NCBI RefSeq assembly: GCF_030866785.1
Contig: NZ_CP133018.1
Location: 3,596,001 to 3,660,000 of the forward strand
From: Agromyces protaetiae
GTDB lineage: Bacteria > Actinomycetota > Actinomycetes > Actinomycetales > Microbacteriaceae
Length of the DNA stretch: 64,000 nucleotides
Direction: 5' to 3'
In this document: in pieces, positions 17,511 to 26,148 of the stretch
Layout: each line of letters opens with the position of its first letter
How positions within the stretch are numbered: position 1 is the first letter of the stretch
Made by a program: the position numbers and the translations under genes
The notes under the pieces: generated by a model
Told to the model about the DNA's origin: nothing
Databases searched by the model: none
Seen by the model: the letters and a program-made list of their open reading frames with translations, nothing else

Positions 17511-18262
17511 GCGACGCCCACGTGCACCTCTCGCGGCGCACCGGCTTCTCGGCAGCGCTGGAGGGGCACGACGAGGTCGACACGTACGACCGCGCGCGCA
17601 CGGACGCCGGCGTCGTCGAGGCGCTCGTCGTCGGCTACGAACGCGACGGACACAGGGGGAACAACGCCGAGATCCTCGAGTTGTCGCGGACCCGGCCCTG
17701 GCTCCGGCCACTCGCCTTCCTGGAGACTCAGGGGCCGCCGGACGCGATGCTCCTGCATGACGGTCTCGACATGGGATACGCGGGCTGGGCGGTCTACCTC
17801 GACCGGCACGCGTTCCGCCGGTGGCCGCACCAGCATCTCGCGGCACTCGGGCGCGGCGGCGGGGTGCTGAGCGTCAACGTGGGGATGGCCGATCTCGACG
17901 GCCTGGCGGACGGGCTCCGCCTCCTCCCAGAGGTTCCCGTGCTGGTCTCGCATCTCGGCCTCCCCGGTGCCGACGGGAACGTCGACGCCCTCGTCGCGCT
18001 GGCCGCGGACGCCCGGGTGCATGTGAAGCTCTCGGGGCTGTATGCGATCGATCCGACGCTCGGCCACGCGGGTGCTCGCGAGCCGGCCGAGCGCCTCATC
18101 GAGGCCTTCGGTCCCGGACGGGTGCACTGGGGCAGCGACTTCTCCCCGGTGCTCGACGTCGCCCCGGATTCGATGCAGCTCCCCGACTGGCTGCCGAGCG
18201 TCGCCGGCGACCACCTCGACGCGATACTCGGCGATGCGCTCGGCGACCTTCTCCAGAGCTGA
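17465..18262 (+). CDS. Amidohydrolase-2 family (lactonase-like) hydrolase
   Basis: A 265-residue TIM-barrel hydrolase. DAHVHL near residue 18 is the metal-binding HxH motif, VSHLGLPG near residue 161 supplies another His, and WGSDFSPV near residue 221 gives the conserved Asp. COG3618-type relatives include L-fuconolactonase and sugar-lactone hydrolases. Together with the mutarotase, dehydrogenase and FAH protein this suggests hydrolysis of a sugar lactone, as inference. The N-terminus is encoded by an 18-bp tandem repeat giving three in-frame ATG starts (17465, 17483, 17501); the first overlaps the Gfo/Idh stop. Confidence 0.8.
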   Translation: MTRSSGMTRSGGMTRRDAHVHLSRRTGFSAALEGHDEVDTYDRARTDAGVVEALVVGYERDGHRGNNAEILELSRTRPWLRPLAFLETQGPPDAMLLHDGLDMGYAGWAVYLDRHAFRRWPHQHLAALGRGGGVLSVNVGMADLDGLADGLRLLPEVPVLVSHLGLPGADGNVDALVALAADARVHVKLSGLYAIDPTLGHAGAREPAERLIEAFGPGRVHWGSDFSPVLDVAPDSMQLPDWLPSVAGDHLDAILGDALGDLLQS

Positions 18263-18278
18263 GCGCCCCGACGCCTCG

Positions 18279-18318
18279 CGGGGTGCTCGGGCCGCGGCGC
18301 GGCGCCCCGAGCACCCCG
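18279..18318. terminator. Hairpin between convergent genes
   Basis: CGGGGTGCTCGGG at 18279-18291 pairs with CCCGAGCACCCCG at 18306-18318 around a 14-base loop. It lies between the convergent amidohydrolase and septum-formation genes and would form a strong stem on either transcript. No T tract follows, as is common in high-GC actinobacteria. Confidence 0.7.
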
Positions 18319-18328
18319 ACCAGGCGAC

Positions 18329-20599
18329 TCAGGCCGCTGGACCCGGCCCTTGCAGCGACCCCGTCAGCGGCTCCCCGCCCGCCCGGTTGACGAAGCAGTA
18401 GTAGGTGCGCTCGCCCTCGGCCCACTGCTCCTCGGTGACCGGGTAGGAGCCCTGGACCTGCAGGTCGTTGACGCCGGAGGCGGCCCCGACCTCGATCACG
18501 CCCGGTGCGGTGCACAGCAGGTTCATGCGCGACCCGATCTCGGCCTCACCGGGGAACGGCGCCGCGGCGTCCTCGGGCAGCTCGCCGCGGAGCACGAGCT
18601 GTGCCGCGTGCGGCGCGGCGCAATCCACGACCGTGAACTCCTCGGCCCACGGCGACGTGAAGCCGTCGAGGCATTCGCCGCCGAAGAGGGTGTCCCATGC
18701 GTGAACGCCTGCGGGCTGCGGTCCGGTCGGCTCGGGCGTGGGCGTGGGCTCCGCGGTCGGCTCGGGCGTCGCGACCGGCGTCTCGGCCTCGCCGCCGCCG
18801 GCGAGCTGCGTGCCGAGCAGGTAGAGCCCGGCGAGGACCAACGCGACGACGAGGCCGCCACCGATCCAGAGCAGGGTTCGCGTGCGGCGGCGCGAGCCGC
18901 CCGTGCCGGGACGACGCGGGCCGCCGCCGGACCCGCCCGCTCCGCCCGGCGCGACGGCCGGGCGCGGACCGCGCGCAGCAGGCTGCGCTCCCGCAGCGGT
19001 CATCGCGACCGTGCGCTGGGTCTCGGGTGCGGTGGGCGCGGCGGATGCCTCGGGCCGCGCCGTGGTCGGAAACACCGCGGTCGGTGTGGGCGCGGGCGGC
19101 GCCACCGCGGGCGCCTGCGAGGTGGGCGCAGCGGCGTCGTGCGTCGCTTCGGGCTCGACCGGTTCGGGCTCGACGGTCTCGGGCGTGGGCGGCTGCGCCG
19201 GCTCGGGCTGCACCGGCTCGGGCTGCGCCGGCTCGGGCTGCACCGGCTCGGGCTGCGCCGACTCGGGCTGGGCGGGCTCTGCTTCGACCGGCGCTGCCAC
19301 GATCGGCTCTGGTTCGGGTGCCCGCGCCCCGCGACGCGAGCGGTCGTCGGCCACCCTCGGATCAGCTGCGTTCGGGTCCGGCGTGAGGTTCCAGACGAAC
19401 CCGCCCTGCGGGCCGGTGTCTTCCACCTCGTCGCGGTCGGGGTCGTCGGCACGGCTCGCGTCGACTCCGCTCGCCGCCTCGGCGCGCGGCGCCGGGGCAC
19501 CCGGCGCGTCTCCGGCGGGCGTGCCGAGCAGGTCCTCGACCGGTTCGCCCTCCGGCGGGCGTGCAGGTTCTCCCCAACGGGCTCTCGCGAACGCCGGGAA
19601 CGGCGGACGCGGCCGCTGCATGCCGGGCTCGCCCGGCACGGTTTCGGATGCCTCGGCCCCGGCCCCCGTCTCTGCAGCGTCGCCCGGGGCGCCGAACACC
19701 CCGGCTCCCGCGGACGCAGCGGCCGGAGCGGCCGGAACGGCCGGTGCCACGCCATCCCGGCTCGCGCCCGGTGCCGCCGCGGGCTCGGCCGGCGTGACCG
19801 GCCCGTCCGGTTCGGTGAGGGCAGACCACAGCGCCGCGCCGTAGTCGTCGACGGGCGGCGCACCGCTCGGCTCAGCGGGCTCCACGACCGGCTGTACCGA
19901 CGGCGGAACGGCAGGCCTCGGCGCATCGGCAGGCGCAGGTTCGGTCGGTTCGGCAGAACCCACCGGCGCCGGCACGCCGTCGGCCGCGGCGGGCGGCTCC
20001 GCGGGGCTCGGCGGTGCAGCGGCAGCCGCCGCGCCCGAAGCGCCCGCGCCGTCGACACCGCCGAGCGGCACACCGGCCGACTCGGCGTCATCGAACGGCG
20101 GCGTGAACGAACGCCTGGCGGCACGCGGGGGCGCGAACGGCGCGACCGGGGTGTCGGCTCCGCCCACCTGATCGCCCCAGGTCAGGGCGAACGGCGCGGT
20201 CGGCGTGACCGGCCCGGGGACGCCGGCGTGCTCGCCCTCGCGGGCCGTCGCTGCGGCATCCTCGCCTGCGCCTGCGCCTGCGCCTGCGCCAGCGCCGTCG
20301 TCCGTGCCCGCGAACGCCGGGCGGTCGGCGCTCGACCCGGGGACCGTCCCGTCGTGCACCGGGCGCGGGGCCGGCGCGACCGAGAACCAGTCGTCGCCCT
20401 CGTCACGACGTTCCCGTCGCGACGACCAGGCCGCCGGTTCCGGGGTCGAAAGGTCGGCCGGTTCGGGGGGTGACGCCTGCGAATCGGCTGGCGGGGACGC
20501 CGCGGGTTCGTCGTCGTCCTCGCCGGCAAGCTCACCGAGCAGCCAGTCGGCGCCGTCGCGCTCGTCGGGCTCGTCCTGCCCGTCTCGTCCCCCGCGCAT
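18329..20599 (-). CDS. Septum-formation family membrane protein with long low-complexity N-region
   Basis: A 756-residue protein. Residues 1 to about 570 are Ala/Pro/Glu/Gly-rich and probably disordered, with a QPEPAQPEPV repeat near residue 450. A single membrane span (LLWIGGGLVVALVLAGLYLL) lies near residue 580. The extracytoplasmic C-terminal domain of about 130 residues has four cysteines (GGECLDGF, VVDCAAPH, LLCTAPG, YYCFVN) and matches what I know as the actinobacterial septum-formation domain. The disordered region therefore faces the cytosol. The start overlaps the pyrE stop by one base (TGATG). The function is inferred from the domain name only. Confidence 0.75.
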   Translation of the reverse strand: MRGGRDGQDEPDERDGADWLLGELAGEDDDEPAASPPADSQASPPEPADLSTPEPAAWSSRRERRDEGDDWFSVAPAPRPVHDGTVPGSSADRPAFAGTDDGAGAGAGAGAGEDAAATAREGEHAGVPGPVTPTAPFALTWGDQVGGADTPVAPFAPPRAARRSFTPPFDDAESAGVPLGGVDGAGASGAAAAAAPPSPAEPPAAADGVPAPVGSAEPTEPAPADAPRPAVPPSVQPVVEPAEPSGAPPVDDYGAALWSALTEPDGPVTPAEPAAAPGASRDGVAPAVPAAPAAASAGAGVFGAPGDAAETGAGAEASETVPGEPGMQRPRPPFPAFARARWGEPARPPEGEPVEDLLGTPAGDAPGAPAPRAEAASGVDASRADDPDRDEVEDTGPQGGFVWNLTPDPNAADPRVADDRSRRGARAPEPEPIVAAPVEAEPAQPESAQPEPVQPEPAQPEPVQPEPAQPPTPETVEPEPVEPEATHDAAAPTSQAPAVAPPAPTPTAVFPTTARPEASAAPTAPETQRTVAMTAAGAQPAARGPRPAVAPGGAGGSGGGPRRPGTGGSRRRTRTLLWIGGGLVVALVLAGLYLLGTQLAGGGEAETPVATPEPTAEPTPTPEPTGPQPAGVHAWDTLFGGECLDGFTSPWAEEFTVVDCAAPHAAQLVLRGELPEDAAAPFPGEAEIGSRMNLLCTAPGVIEVGAASGVNDLQVQGSYPVTEEQWAEGERTYYCFVNRAGGEPLTGSLQGPGPAA
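19191..19270. repeat. 15/30-bp repeat encoding QPEPA/QPEPV units
   Basis: The motif ggctgcgccggctcg alternates with ggctgcaccggctcg over about 80 bases inside the disordered region of the septum-formation gene. The repeat number is likely to vary between strains. Confidence 0.7.
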
Positions 20600-21168
20600 C
20601 AGGCGAGTCCCAGGTCGTCCAGTCCGATCGCGGCGAGGTAGGGCACGCCCTCCGCCTCGATGATCTCGCGCGCGCCCGTTGCGCGGTCGACGACGACCGC
20701 GACGGCGGCGACCTCGGCCCCGGCGGCCCGCAGGGCGGCGATCGCCTTGATGGGGGATCCGCCCGTGGTGGAGGTGTCCTCGAGCACGATGACGCGCTTG
20801 CCCGAGACATCCGGCCCCTCGACCTGCTTGCCCCGGCCGTGGTCCTTCGGTTCCTTGCGCACGACGAACGCGTCATAGGCGAGCCCGCGCGCGGCGCCCT
20901 GGTGCAGCACCGCGGTGGCGATCGGGTCGGCGCCCATCGTGAGCCCGCCGACCGCGGTCACACCCGGCACGTCGGCGATGAGGTCGAGCATCACCTGCCC
21001 GATCAGCGGAGCGACCCGGTGGTCGAGGCTGACCTTGCGCAGGTCGACGTAGTAGCTCGCCTGCTTGCCGCTGGTGAGCGTGAAGTCACCATGGAAGACC
21101 GCGTCCGCGGCGATGTGGTCGATGAGCCGGCGGCGCACGTCGGCGGCCTGGGTGTCGTGCGGGGTCAC
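20599..21168 (-). CDS. pyrE: Orotate phosphoribosyltransferase
   Basis: A 189-residue enzyme of de novo pyrimidine synthesis, converting orotate and PRPP to OMP. The PRPP-binding motif VIVLEDTSTTGGSPIKA is near residue 121, and the flexible-loop region with FVVRKEPKDHGRGK near residue 97 carries the catalytic lysines. The length is normal for actinobacterial PyrE. The GTG at 21168 is preceded by TACACT (21175-21180, minus strand) with a 6-base gap, suggesting a leaderless transcript with a GTG start. The stop overlaps the septum-formation gene start. Confidence 0.95.
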   Translation of the reverse strand: MTPHDTQAADVRRRLIDHIAADAVFHGDFTLTSGKQASYYVDLRKVSLDHRVAPLIGQVMLDLIADVPGVTAVGGLTMGADPIATAVLHQGAARGLAYDAFVVRKEPKDHGRGKQVEGPDVSGKRVIVLEDTSTTGGSPIKAIAALRAAGAEVAAVAVVVDRATGAREIIEAEGVPYLAAIGLDDLGLA

Positions 21169-21174
21169 CCCCCG

Positions 21175-21180
21175 AGTGTA
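21175..21180 (-). promoter_or_regulatory. -10 box for leaderless pyrE transcript
   Basis: TACACT on the minus strand is followed by CGGGGG and then the GTG start of pyrE. The arrangement matches the other leaderless-type starts in the window. Confidence 0.45.
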
Positions 21181-21223
21181 TTGGTCGAACCGCGCCGTGC
21201 GTGGCAGGCGAGGGCCACACGGC

Positions 21224-22609
21224 TCATTCCGTTACCCCCTCGGGCGCCGTGGCCCGCGGCGCGGACGGGTCGGTGTCTCGCCGGGCCCCGCCGACCCGAT
21301 GCACGAGCCGCGCCCAGAACGACGGCCGGACCGCCTCGACCACCCTGGCCGGCATCTCGATGTGGAACGCGGCGATCTCTTCCGCCCCGCGATGCACGAA
21401 TCGGTACAGCGCGGTCCCGAGCAAGACGCCGAGCGCGATCGACATGACCGACGTGAGCGCCGCCGCGAAGTCGTCGGCGCCGCCGTCGGCGCCGACGACC
21501 TCGGTGAGACCCACGAGACCGGCCGCTCCCGGCACGAGCAACCAGAAGGCGGGCAGGAACGTGAGCTGCGACGGCGCGCCATGCCGCAACGACGACACCC
21601 AGAGCACGAGCGGCGTGACCGCGAGCGCGCCGATGAACCCGCTCACGGTCGGGCCCGCCACGAGCTGGCCGACCGATTGCCCCGCATACGCGACGACGAG
21701 GGCGAGCAGCACCCACCCGAACGTCCGCCTCGGGGCGGAGAAATGCAGGAAGTTCCCCACCGCGAACAGCAGCACCCCGCCGAGCGCGGCCCACCATGGA
21801 AGCCGTTCGGCCTGGTCGAGCGGCACATAGCTCTCGGCGCCGACGCCGAGGATGGTGCCGGCGGCGAGAATGCCGAAGGCGAGCAGTCCGAGCTGGACGA
21901 GACCCGTGACGAGCCGTGACGCGCCCGCGATCATCTGTCCGGCCGCGAGTTCCATCGTCGCGGTCGTGAGCACCCCGCCGGGCAGGAACGTCGCGAGGGG
22001 CGCGATGAGCAGGCGGAGCGGGTCCCCCACAGGCACGTACGGGGCGATCAGGAAGACCGCCAGCGCCGACCCGAAGGCCGCGACGACGGGGAAGACGAGT
22101 TGCAGGGTCGGCGAGCGGATGAGCTTGGCGAGCCCCAGCACCGCGCCGAGGCCGAACGCGACCAGTGCGCCCTGCCACGTCGGGGTGAGCAGCAGGGCGA
22201 GACCCGCGGTCAACAGCGCATGCCCGAACACCCGCACGGGCCACGGCTGGCCCGGCCGCATCGCGCCGATCTCATTGAGCCGGCGGATCGCATCGGCCGG
22301 GTCGACCGACGCCGAGCGGGCCTCGCCGACGAGCTGGTAGAGCGCCGCGATCTGATCGAATCTGAACGTGGCGACAGCCGACGACCGCAGGGCGACATGG
22401 GCGGACGGGCCGCTGCCGGTCTCGATCACGATGGCCGTCGGCAGCACCACGAAATCGGTGTCGTCCCGCCCGTACGCACGCGACACCTCGTTCATGATGT
22501 CGCGGATCCGGTCCACCGACTCGGACGCCGCATTCAGCGCCTCCGCGAGCCCCAGGAGGAAGCTGCGGAGCACTGCCGAGTCGTCGTCCGCGGTCACCCC
22601 CGCACCCAT
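21224..22609 (-). CDS. Threonine/serine exporter family protein (ThrE-like)
   Basis: A 461-residue integral membrane protein that fuses the two halves of the ThrE family. The N-terminal soluble-plus-membrane domain contains LGLAEALNAASESV and DRIRDIMNEVSRAYG. The C-terminal half carries further spans. About ten hydrophobic segments are visible. Family members export threonine and serine. I chose the ATG at 22609; a GTG at 22597 is an alternative. The gene follows the Dcu transporter by 16 bases and probably belongs to the same transcript as peptidase E. Confidence 0.88.
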   Translation of the reverse strand: MGAGVTADDDSAVLRSFLLGLAEALNAASESVDRIRDIMNEVSRAYGRDDTDFVVLPTAIVIETGSGPSAHVALRSSAVATFRFDQIAALYQLVGEARSASVDPADAIRRLNEIGAMRPGQPWPVRVFGHALLTAGLALLLTPTWQGALVAFGLGAVLGLAKLIRSPTLQLVFPVVAAFGSALAVFLIAPYVPVGDPLRLLIAPLATFLPGGVLTTATMELAAGQMIAGASRLVTGLVQLGLLAFGILAAGTILGVGAESYVPLDQAERLPWWAALGGVLLFAVGNFLHFSAPRRTFGWVLLALVVAYAGQSVGQLVAGPTVSGFIGALAVTPLVLWVSSLRHGAPSQLTFLPAFWLLVPGAAGLVGLTEVVGADGGADDFAAALTSVMSIALGVLLGTALYRFVHRGAEEIAAFHIEMPARVVEAVRPSFWARLVHRVGGARRDTDPSAPRATAPEGVTE

Positions 22610-22625
22610 CGACCGGCCACCCGCG

Positions 22626-23984
22626 TCACGCCACGACCACGAGCGAGAGCAGCACCCCGACGATGATCGCGACGACGATGTACACGAGGTTCGGGAGCTG
22701 GAAGGAGTGATCGACGACGAACTTGCCCATGCGGGTGGTACCCGTCTGGTCGAACGCGACGGTCGCGACCTGGCTGCCGTTGGCGGGCAGCGTGTAGATG
22801 CCCATCGCACTCGGCCAGAGCCCGACGAGCAGCGACGCCGGCAGGCCGATGGTGATGCCGATCGGCACGATCGCGTTCGTGGCGCTCGACTGGCTGGTCG
22901 TGAGCGCGGCGACGAGGAACAGCGCGAGCGCGAAGAGCAGCGCACCCAGGAACGCCGAGGAGCCCGACACGAGCGCCCCGAGCCCGTCGACGATGAGCTG
23001 GTTGTTCGCCGCGACGAACGTGTTCGCGAGCCACGCGATGCCGAACAGCGCGATCGCGCCGACCATGCCGGCGGGGAACGTCGACTGCTTCGGGACATCC
23101 GATGCCTTGACCTTGCAGGTCAGGAAGATGAGCGCCGCGATGACGCCCATGATGACCTCGATGATGACCGTGACCGACACCCGTACGGGGTCGCCGTCGT
23201 CGTCGGTGCCGATGATCGGCCGGAGCCCTTCGAAGAGACCGAAGATCACGATCACGCCGACCCCGGCGAGGAACAGCGACGCCGAGAGCACCGCGCTGCG
23301 CGGCAGCTTCTGCTCGTGCGCGTCTTCGGCCGGAGGCTTCACGAGATGCTCCGCGAGCCGGCGCTGGAACTCGGGGTCGTCCTCGAGGTCTTTGCCGTGG
23401 CGGACCATGATCAGCGAGGCCACCAGCAGGCCGGCGATCGACGCGGGCCACATGATGAGCAGCAGCTTGCCGAGGTCGACGCCCTCGGGCGCGAGCAGCA
23501 CGACCATGGAGGCGGTCGCGGCGGACACGGGCGAGCACAGGATGCCCACCTGCGACGCGACCGCCGAGACCGACAGCGCCCGCTCCGGGCGGATCTTCTG
23601 CTGGTACGACACGTCGTAGATGACCGGGAGCAACGGGTAGAAGATATTGCCCGTGCCAGCGCCGACCGTGAACAGGAACGACATGGCGGGCGCGAGGAAC
23701 ACGACCGACTTCGGCCGTCGACGGATCACCTTCGCGGCGACCGAGACCATCCAGTCGATGCCGCCGGCCGCCTGCATGACGGATGCGGCGGTGATCACCG
23801 TGATGACGATGAACACGGCGTCGACGGGCGCGTTTCCCGGCGCCTCCCCGAAGCCGAAGACCAGCACCGCGACGCCGACGAGCCCCCACACACCGAGACC
23901 GATGCCGCTCGTGCGCGTGCCCATGTAGATCGCGAGGATCACGACCAGGAGTTCGGCGAACAGGATCCAGACGTTGTCGTTCAT
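22626..23984 (-). CDS. C4-dicarboxylate/aspartate transporter, DcuA/DcuB type
   Basis: A 452-residue transporter with about eleven hydrophobic segments. Recognisable family segments are MGTRTSGIGLGVWGLVG near residue 20, GAGTGNIFYPLLPVIYDVS near residue 108 and TTSQSSATNAIVPIGI near residue 350. Dcu proteins exchange aspartate, fumarate, malate and succinate. It overlaps the peptidase E gene by 4 bases, and peptidase E releases aspartate from Asp-X dipeptides, so aspartate is the likely shared currency (inference). ATG at 23984 is taken as the start; an open frame extends far upstream but overlaps peptidase E. Confidence 0.85.
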   Translation of the reverse strand: MNDNVWILFAELLVVILAIYMGTRTSGIGLGVWGLVGVAVLVFGFGEAPGNAPVDAVFIVITVITAASVMQAAGGIDWMVSVAAKVIRRRPKSVVFLAPAMSFLFTVGAGTGNIFYPLLPVIYDVSYQQKIRPERALSVSAVASQVGILCSPVSAATASMVVLLAPEGVDLGKLLLIMWPASIAGLLVASLIMVRHGKDLEDDPEFQRRLAEHLVKPPAEDAHEQKLPRSAVLSASLFLAGVGVIVIFGLFEGLRPIIGTDDDGDPVRVSVTVIIEVIMGVIAALIFLTCKVKASDVPKQSTFPAGMVGAIALFGIAWLANTFVAANNQLIVDGLGALVSGSSAFLGALLFALALFLVAALTTSQSSATNAIVPIGITIGLPASLLVGLWPSAMGIYTLPANGSQVATVAFDQTGTTRMGKFVVDHSFQLPNLVYIVVAIIVGVLLSLVVVA

Positions 23985-24721
23985 GCGCTCGGCCCCGCGA
24001 CGATGGGGGCGGGTGCCGCCAGGACGCGCACCGGCAACGGGGCCTCGACGATCTGCCCGTCGCGGGCCTCGACCCGGAGTGCGAGCGGGTCGTCGACCGG
24101 GCTGATCGCCGTGACGAGCCGGTCGCCGTCGAAGTGCAGCGACTGCAGATTGCCCACCGCATAGCCTGCCGGCAACGAGCCGTCGATGAGCGCCCGGTGG
24201 TAGAGCGGGCGTCGTTGGTCTTCGGCGTCGTAGTGCGGGCAGAAGCTCCCGGCGAGGAATCCGAGGCCCTCCGGAAGCACCTGCAGGGTGGGACCGTAAC
24301 TGTCGGTCGTGCCGCCCTCGAACCAGCAGATGCCTCCGGCGGAGCCGCCCGCGAACACGACGTTCGAGTCGGGATCCCGCCACATGCCGCGGAGTATCTC
24401 GTCGAGCCCCTGCCGCTTCCAGACGTCGAGCATGTTCGCGGTGTTGCCGCCGCCGACATGGATCACGTCGAACCCGCGGACCAAGCCCGCGAGATCGTCG
24501 ATGTCGCGATGGAACAGCGTGAGATGGTGCGGTGCAGCGCGGTCGGAGTCGTAGGTCCGGTAGAAGCTCACGATGTACGCCGCGTCGTCTCCGGTCGCGG
24601 TGCCGACGAAGAGCACCCGGGGTCGCGCCTTGCCGGTGAGTTCGAGAATGTAGTCGTGCGTCGGATCCGACCGACGCTCCATCATCGCCTTGCCTGCTCC
24701 GGTTGCCACGACGTGCGCCAT
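23981..24721 (-). CDS. pepE: Peptidase E (S51 family, alpha-aspartyl dipeptidase)
   Basis: A 246-residue serine hydrolase of family S51. The nucleophile elbow FAGGSAGGICWF is near residue 123, preceded by IHVGGGNTANML. The enzyme cleaves dipeptides with N-terminal aspartate. I chose ATG 24721 because a run of G residues lies just upstream; a longer start (24757) has weaker support. It opens the operon peptidase E, Dcu transporter, ThrE-like exporter. Confidence 0.88.
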   Translation of the reverse strand: MAHVVATGAGKAMMERRSDPTHDYILELTGKARPRVLFVGTATGDDAAYIVSFYRTYDSDRAAPHHLTLFHRDIDDLAGLVRGFDVIHVGGGNTANMLDVWKRQGLDEILRGMWRDPDSNVVFAGGSAGGICWFEGGTTDSYGPTLQVLPEGLGFLAGSFCPHYDAEDQRRPLYHRALIDGSLPAGYAVGNLQSLHFDGDRLVTAISPVDDPLALRVEARDGQIVEAPLPVRVLAAPAPIVAGPSA

Positions 24722-24829
24722 CGTTCCCCCTCGGTCCCCGACCCTGTGTGAGGCCAAGCTAGACCCGGGAGCGACGAAAAGTCGAGCGGTCTTCCGGTTC
24801 AGCTCGACGCGCCCACGCGGACACAGCGA

Positions 24830-24871
24830 AGGGCCGCCCCGCGGGGTGTCCCTCCCCCGCGCGGCGGCCCT
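24830..24871 (-). terminator. Hairpin downstream of the small membrane protein gene
   Basis: AGGGCCGCC at 24830-24838 pairs with GGCGGCCCT at 24863-24871 on either strand. It lies about 40 bases past the stop of the 43-residue gene and before the peptidase E promoter region, marking the small gene as its own transcription unit. Confidence 0.6.
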
Positions 24872-24907
24872 GCGTTGACGGGGCGACCGAGCCCCGGATC
24901 GCGCGAC

Positions 24908-25039
24908 CTAGACGGTGCGCGCGAACGTCTCCTTCGGCACGCGGCGGTATCCGTCGCGCGTGGTCATGACCACGGAGCTGACGACGCCGAACGCGGCGAT
25001 GACGCCGAAGATGCCGAGGAGGACGATGGACGAGAACAC
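24908..25039 (-). CDS. Small single-span membrane protein (43 residues)
   Basis: A GTG-started 43-residue frame. It begins VFSSIVLLGIFGVIAAFGVV, giving one N-terminal membrane span, and ends in the basic tail RDGYRRVPKETFARTV. AAAGGA lies 6 bases before the GTG, the frame is followed by a strong hairpin, and it is divergent from the LysR gene. These features argue for a real gene. I recognise no named family; comparable short proteins occur in related genera as far as I recall. It may be a membrane-stress or transport accessory peptide, possibly regulated by the LysR protein. Confidence 0.65.
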   Translation of the reverse strand: MFSSIVLLGIFGVIAAFGVVSSVVMTTRDGYRRVPKETFARTV

Positions 25040-25162
25040 GGTGTTTCCTTTCAGAGCGCGAAGGGGAGCTGATCGAGCGACGATGGCCCCATTGCCCGTG
25101 TTCGACACTTCTATTGAACCGCGAAAGACCGTGCAGCACAATCGAACAGTTCTACAGCGACG

Positions 25163-25179
25163 ATGTAGCCTGGCTACAT
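25163..25179. promoter_or_regulatory. Palindrome spanning -10 box and start codon of the LysR gene
   Basis: ATGTAGCCTGGCTACAT is a perfect 8+1+8 palindrome. It contains the box TAGCCT (25166-25171) and the ATG of the LysR gene, which follows that box by 6 bases. Binding here would block transcription start directly, suggesting autoregulation of a leaderless gene. Confidence 0.6.
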
Positions 25180-26098
25180 GGATGTGCGACGCCTCGACCT
25201 GCTGCGGGAGCTGTCCGAACGGGGCAGTGTGACGGCCGTCGCCGACGCGACCGGGCGCACACCGTCGGCCGTCTCCCAGCAGCTCAAGATCCTCGAACGC
25301 GAGGCCGGCATGCCGCTCACCCAACGCAGCGGCCGGGGCATCGCCTTGACCGGTGCCGGCCAAGCGCTCGCGCGGAGCGCGGCCGATGTCGCGGTCGCGC
25401 TCGAGCGCGCCTCGGCCCTCTGGGACGAGTTCCGGAACCACCCGAGCGGTGAGGTCACGCTGCTCACCTTTCCGACCATGGGCGCCGCGGTGCTCCCCGG
25501 CGTCCTGCTGGAGATCGCGAGCATCCCGGGCCTCGTCGTGCGCGCGACCGACTCCGACGCCGAGCTCAGCGAGTTCGCCGATCTCACGAACGATCACGAC
25601 ATCGTGCTGGCGTACACCATGCCCGGCGAGCTGCCATGGGGCGGCCGAGGACTGACCGTGATCCCGCTGTTCACCGAGCCGCTCGACATCGGACTCCCGA
25701 CCGACCATCGCCTGGCCGAGCGCACCTACGTGACCGCCGACGACGTCGCCGATGAGCAATGGCTCGGCGTGCCGGCGGGCTATCCGTTCGAGCGGCTCGA
25801 GCACGCCGTCGAACAGCAGGCGGGGCGTCGCGTGCACATCGCGCAGCGATTCAGCGACATGCGCATCGTCGAGGCATTCATCCAGGCCGGGCTCGGCATC
25901 GGCTTCGTCCCGCGGTACACGTCGGGCTCGGTGCCCGAGGGCATCGTGCTGAAACCGGTGCGCGGGCTCAGCGCGGTCCGGCAGATCGTGGCACTCGTGC
26001 GGCCCGACGTCGCCGAGCGGCTCGCCGTTCGCACCGTGCTCGACGTGCTGGTCGCGCACGCCGCCCGCCTCACCGAGCAGTTCGGCGCTCGCACCTGA
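25178..26098 (+). CDS. LysR family transcriptional regulator
   Basis: A 306-residue LysR regulator. The winged HTH occupies residues 3-60 (SVTAVADATGRTPSAVSQQL). A periplasmic-binding-like effector domain follows, with LGVPAGYPFERLEHAV near residue 193. No ribosome-binding site precedes the ATG. A TAGCCT box 6 bases upstream and a palindrome covering both point to a leaderless, self-repressed gene. The divergent neighbour is a 43-residue membrane protein, which is a plausible target. The effector is unknown. Confidence 0.92.
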   Translation: MDVRRLDLLRELSERGSVTAVADATGRTPSAVSQQLKILEREAGMPLTQRSGRGIALTGAGQALARSAADVAVALERASALWDEFRNHPSGEVTLLTFPTMGAAVLPGVLLEIASIPGLVVRATDSDAELSEFADLTNDHDIVLAYTMPGELPWGGRGLTVIPLFTEPLDIGLPTDHRLAERTYVTADDVADEQWLGVPAGYPFERLEHAVEQQAGRRVHIAQRFSDMRIVEAFIQAGLGIGFVPRYTSGSVPEGIVLKPVRGLSAVRQIVALVRPDVAERLAVRTVLDVLVAHAARLTEQFGART

Positions 26099-26148
26099 CC
26101 GCAAGCCCGTCCTGTCGTCGGCCGGACCGGCCAGACTGAGAACACGTT

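Noticed and set aside
18350..20473. A 707-codon frame antisense to the septum-formation gene
   Set aside because: It mirrors the repetitive Pro/Ala region and shows only Arg/Gly-rich sequence.
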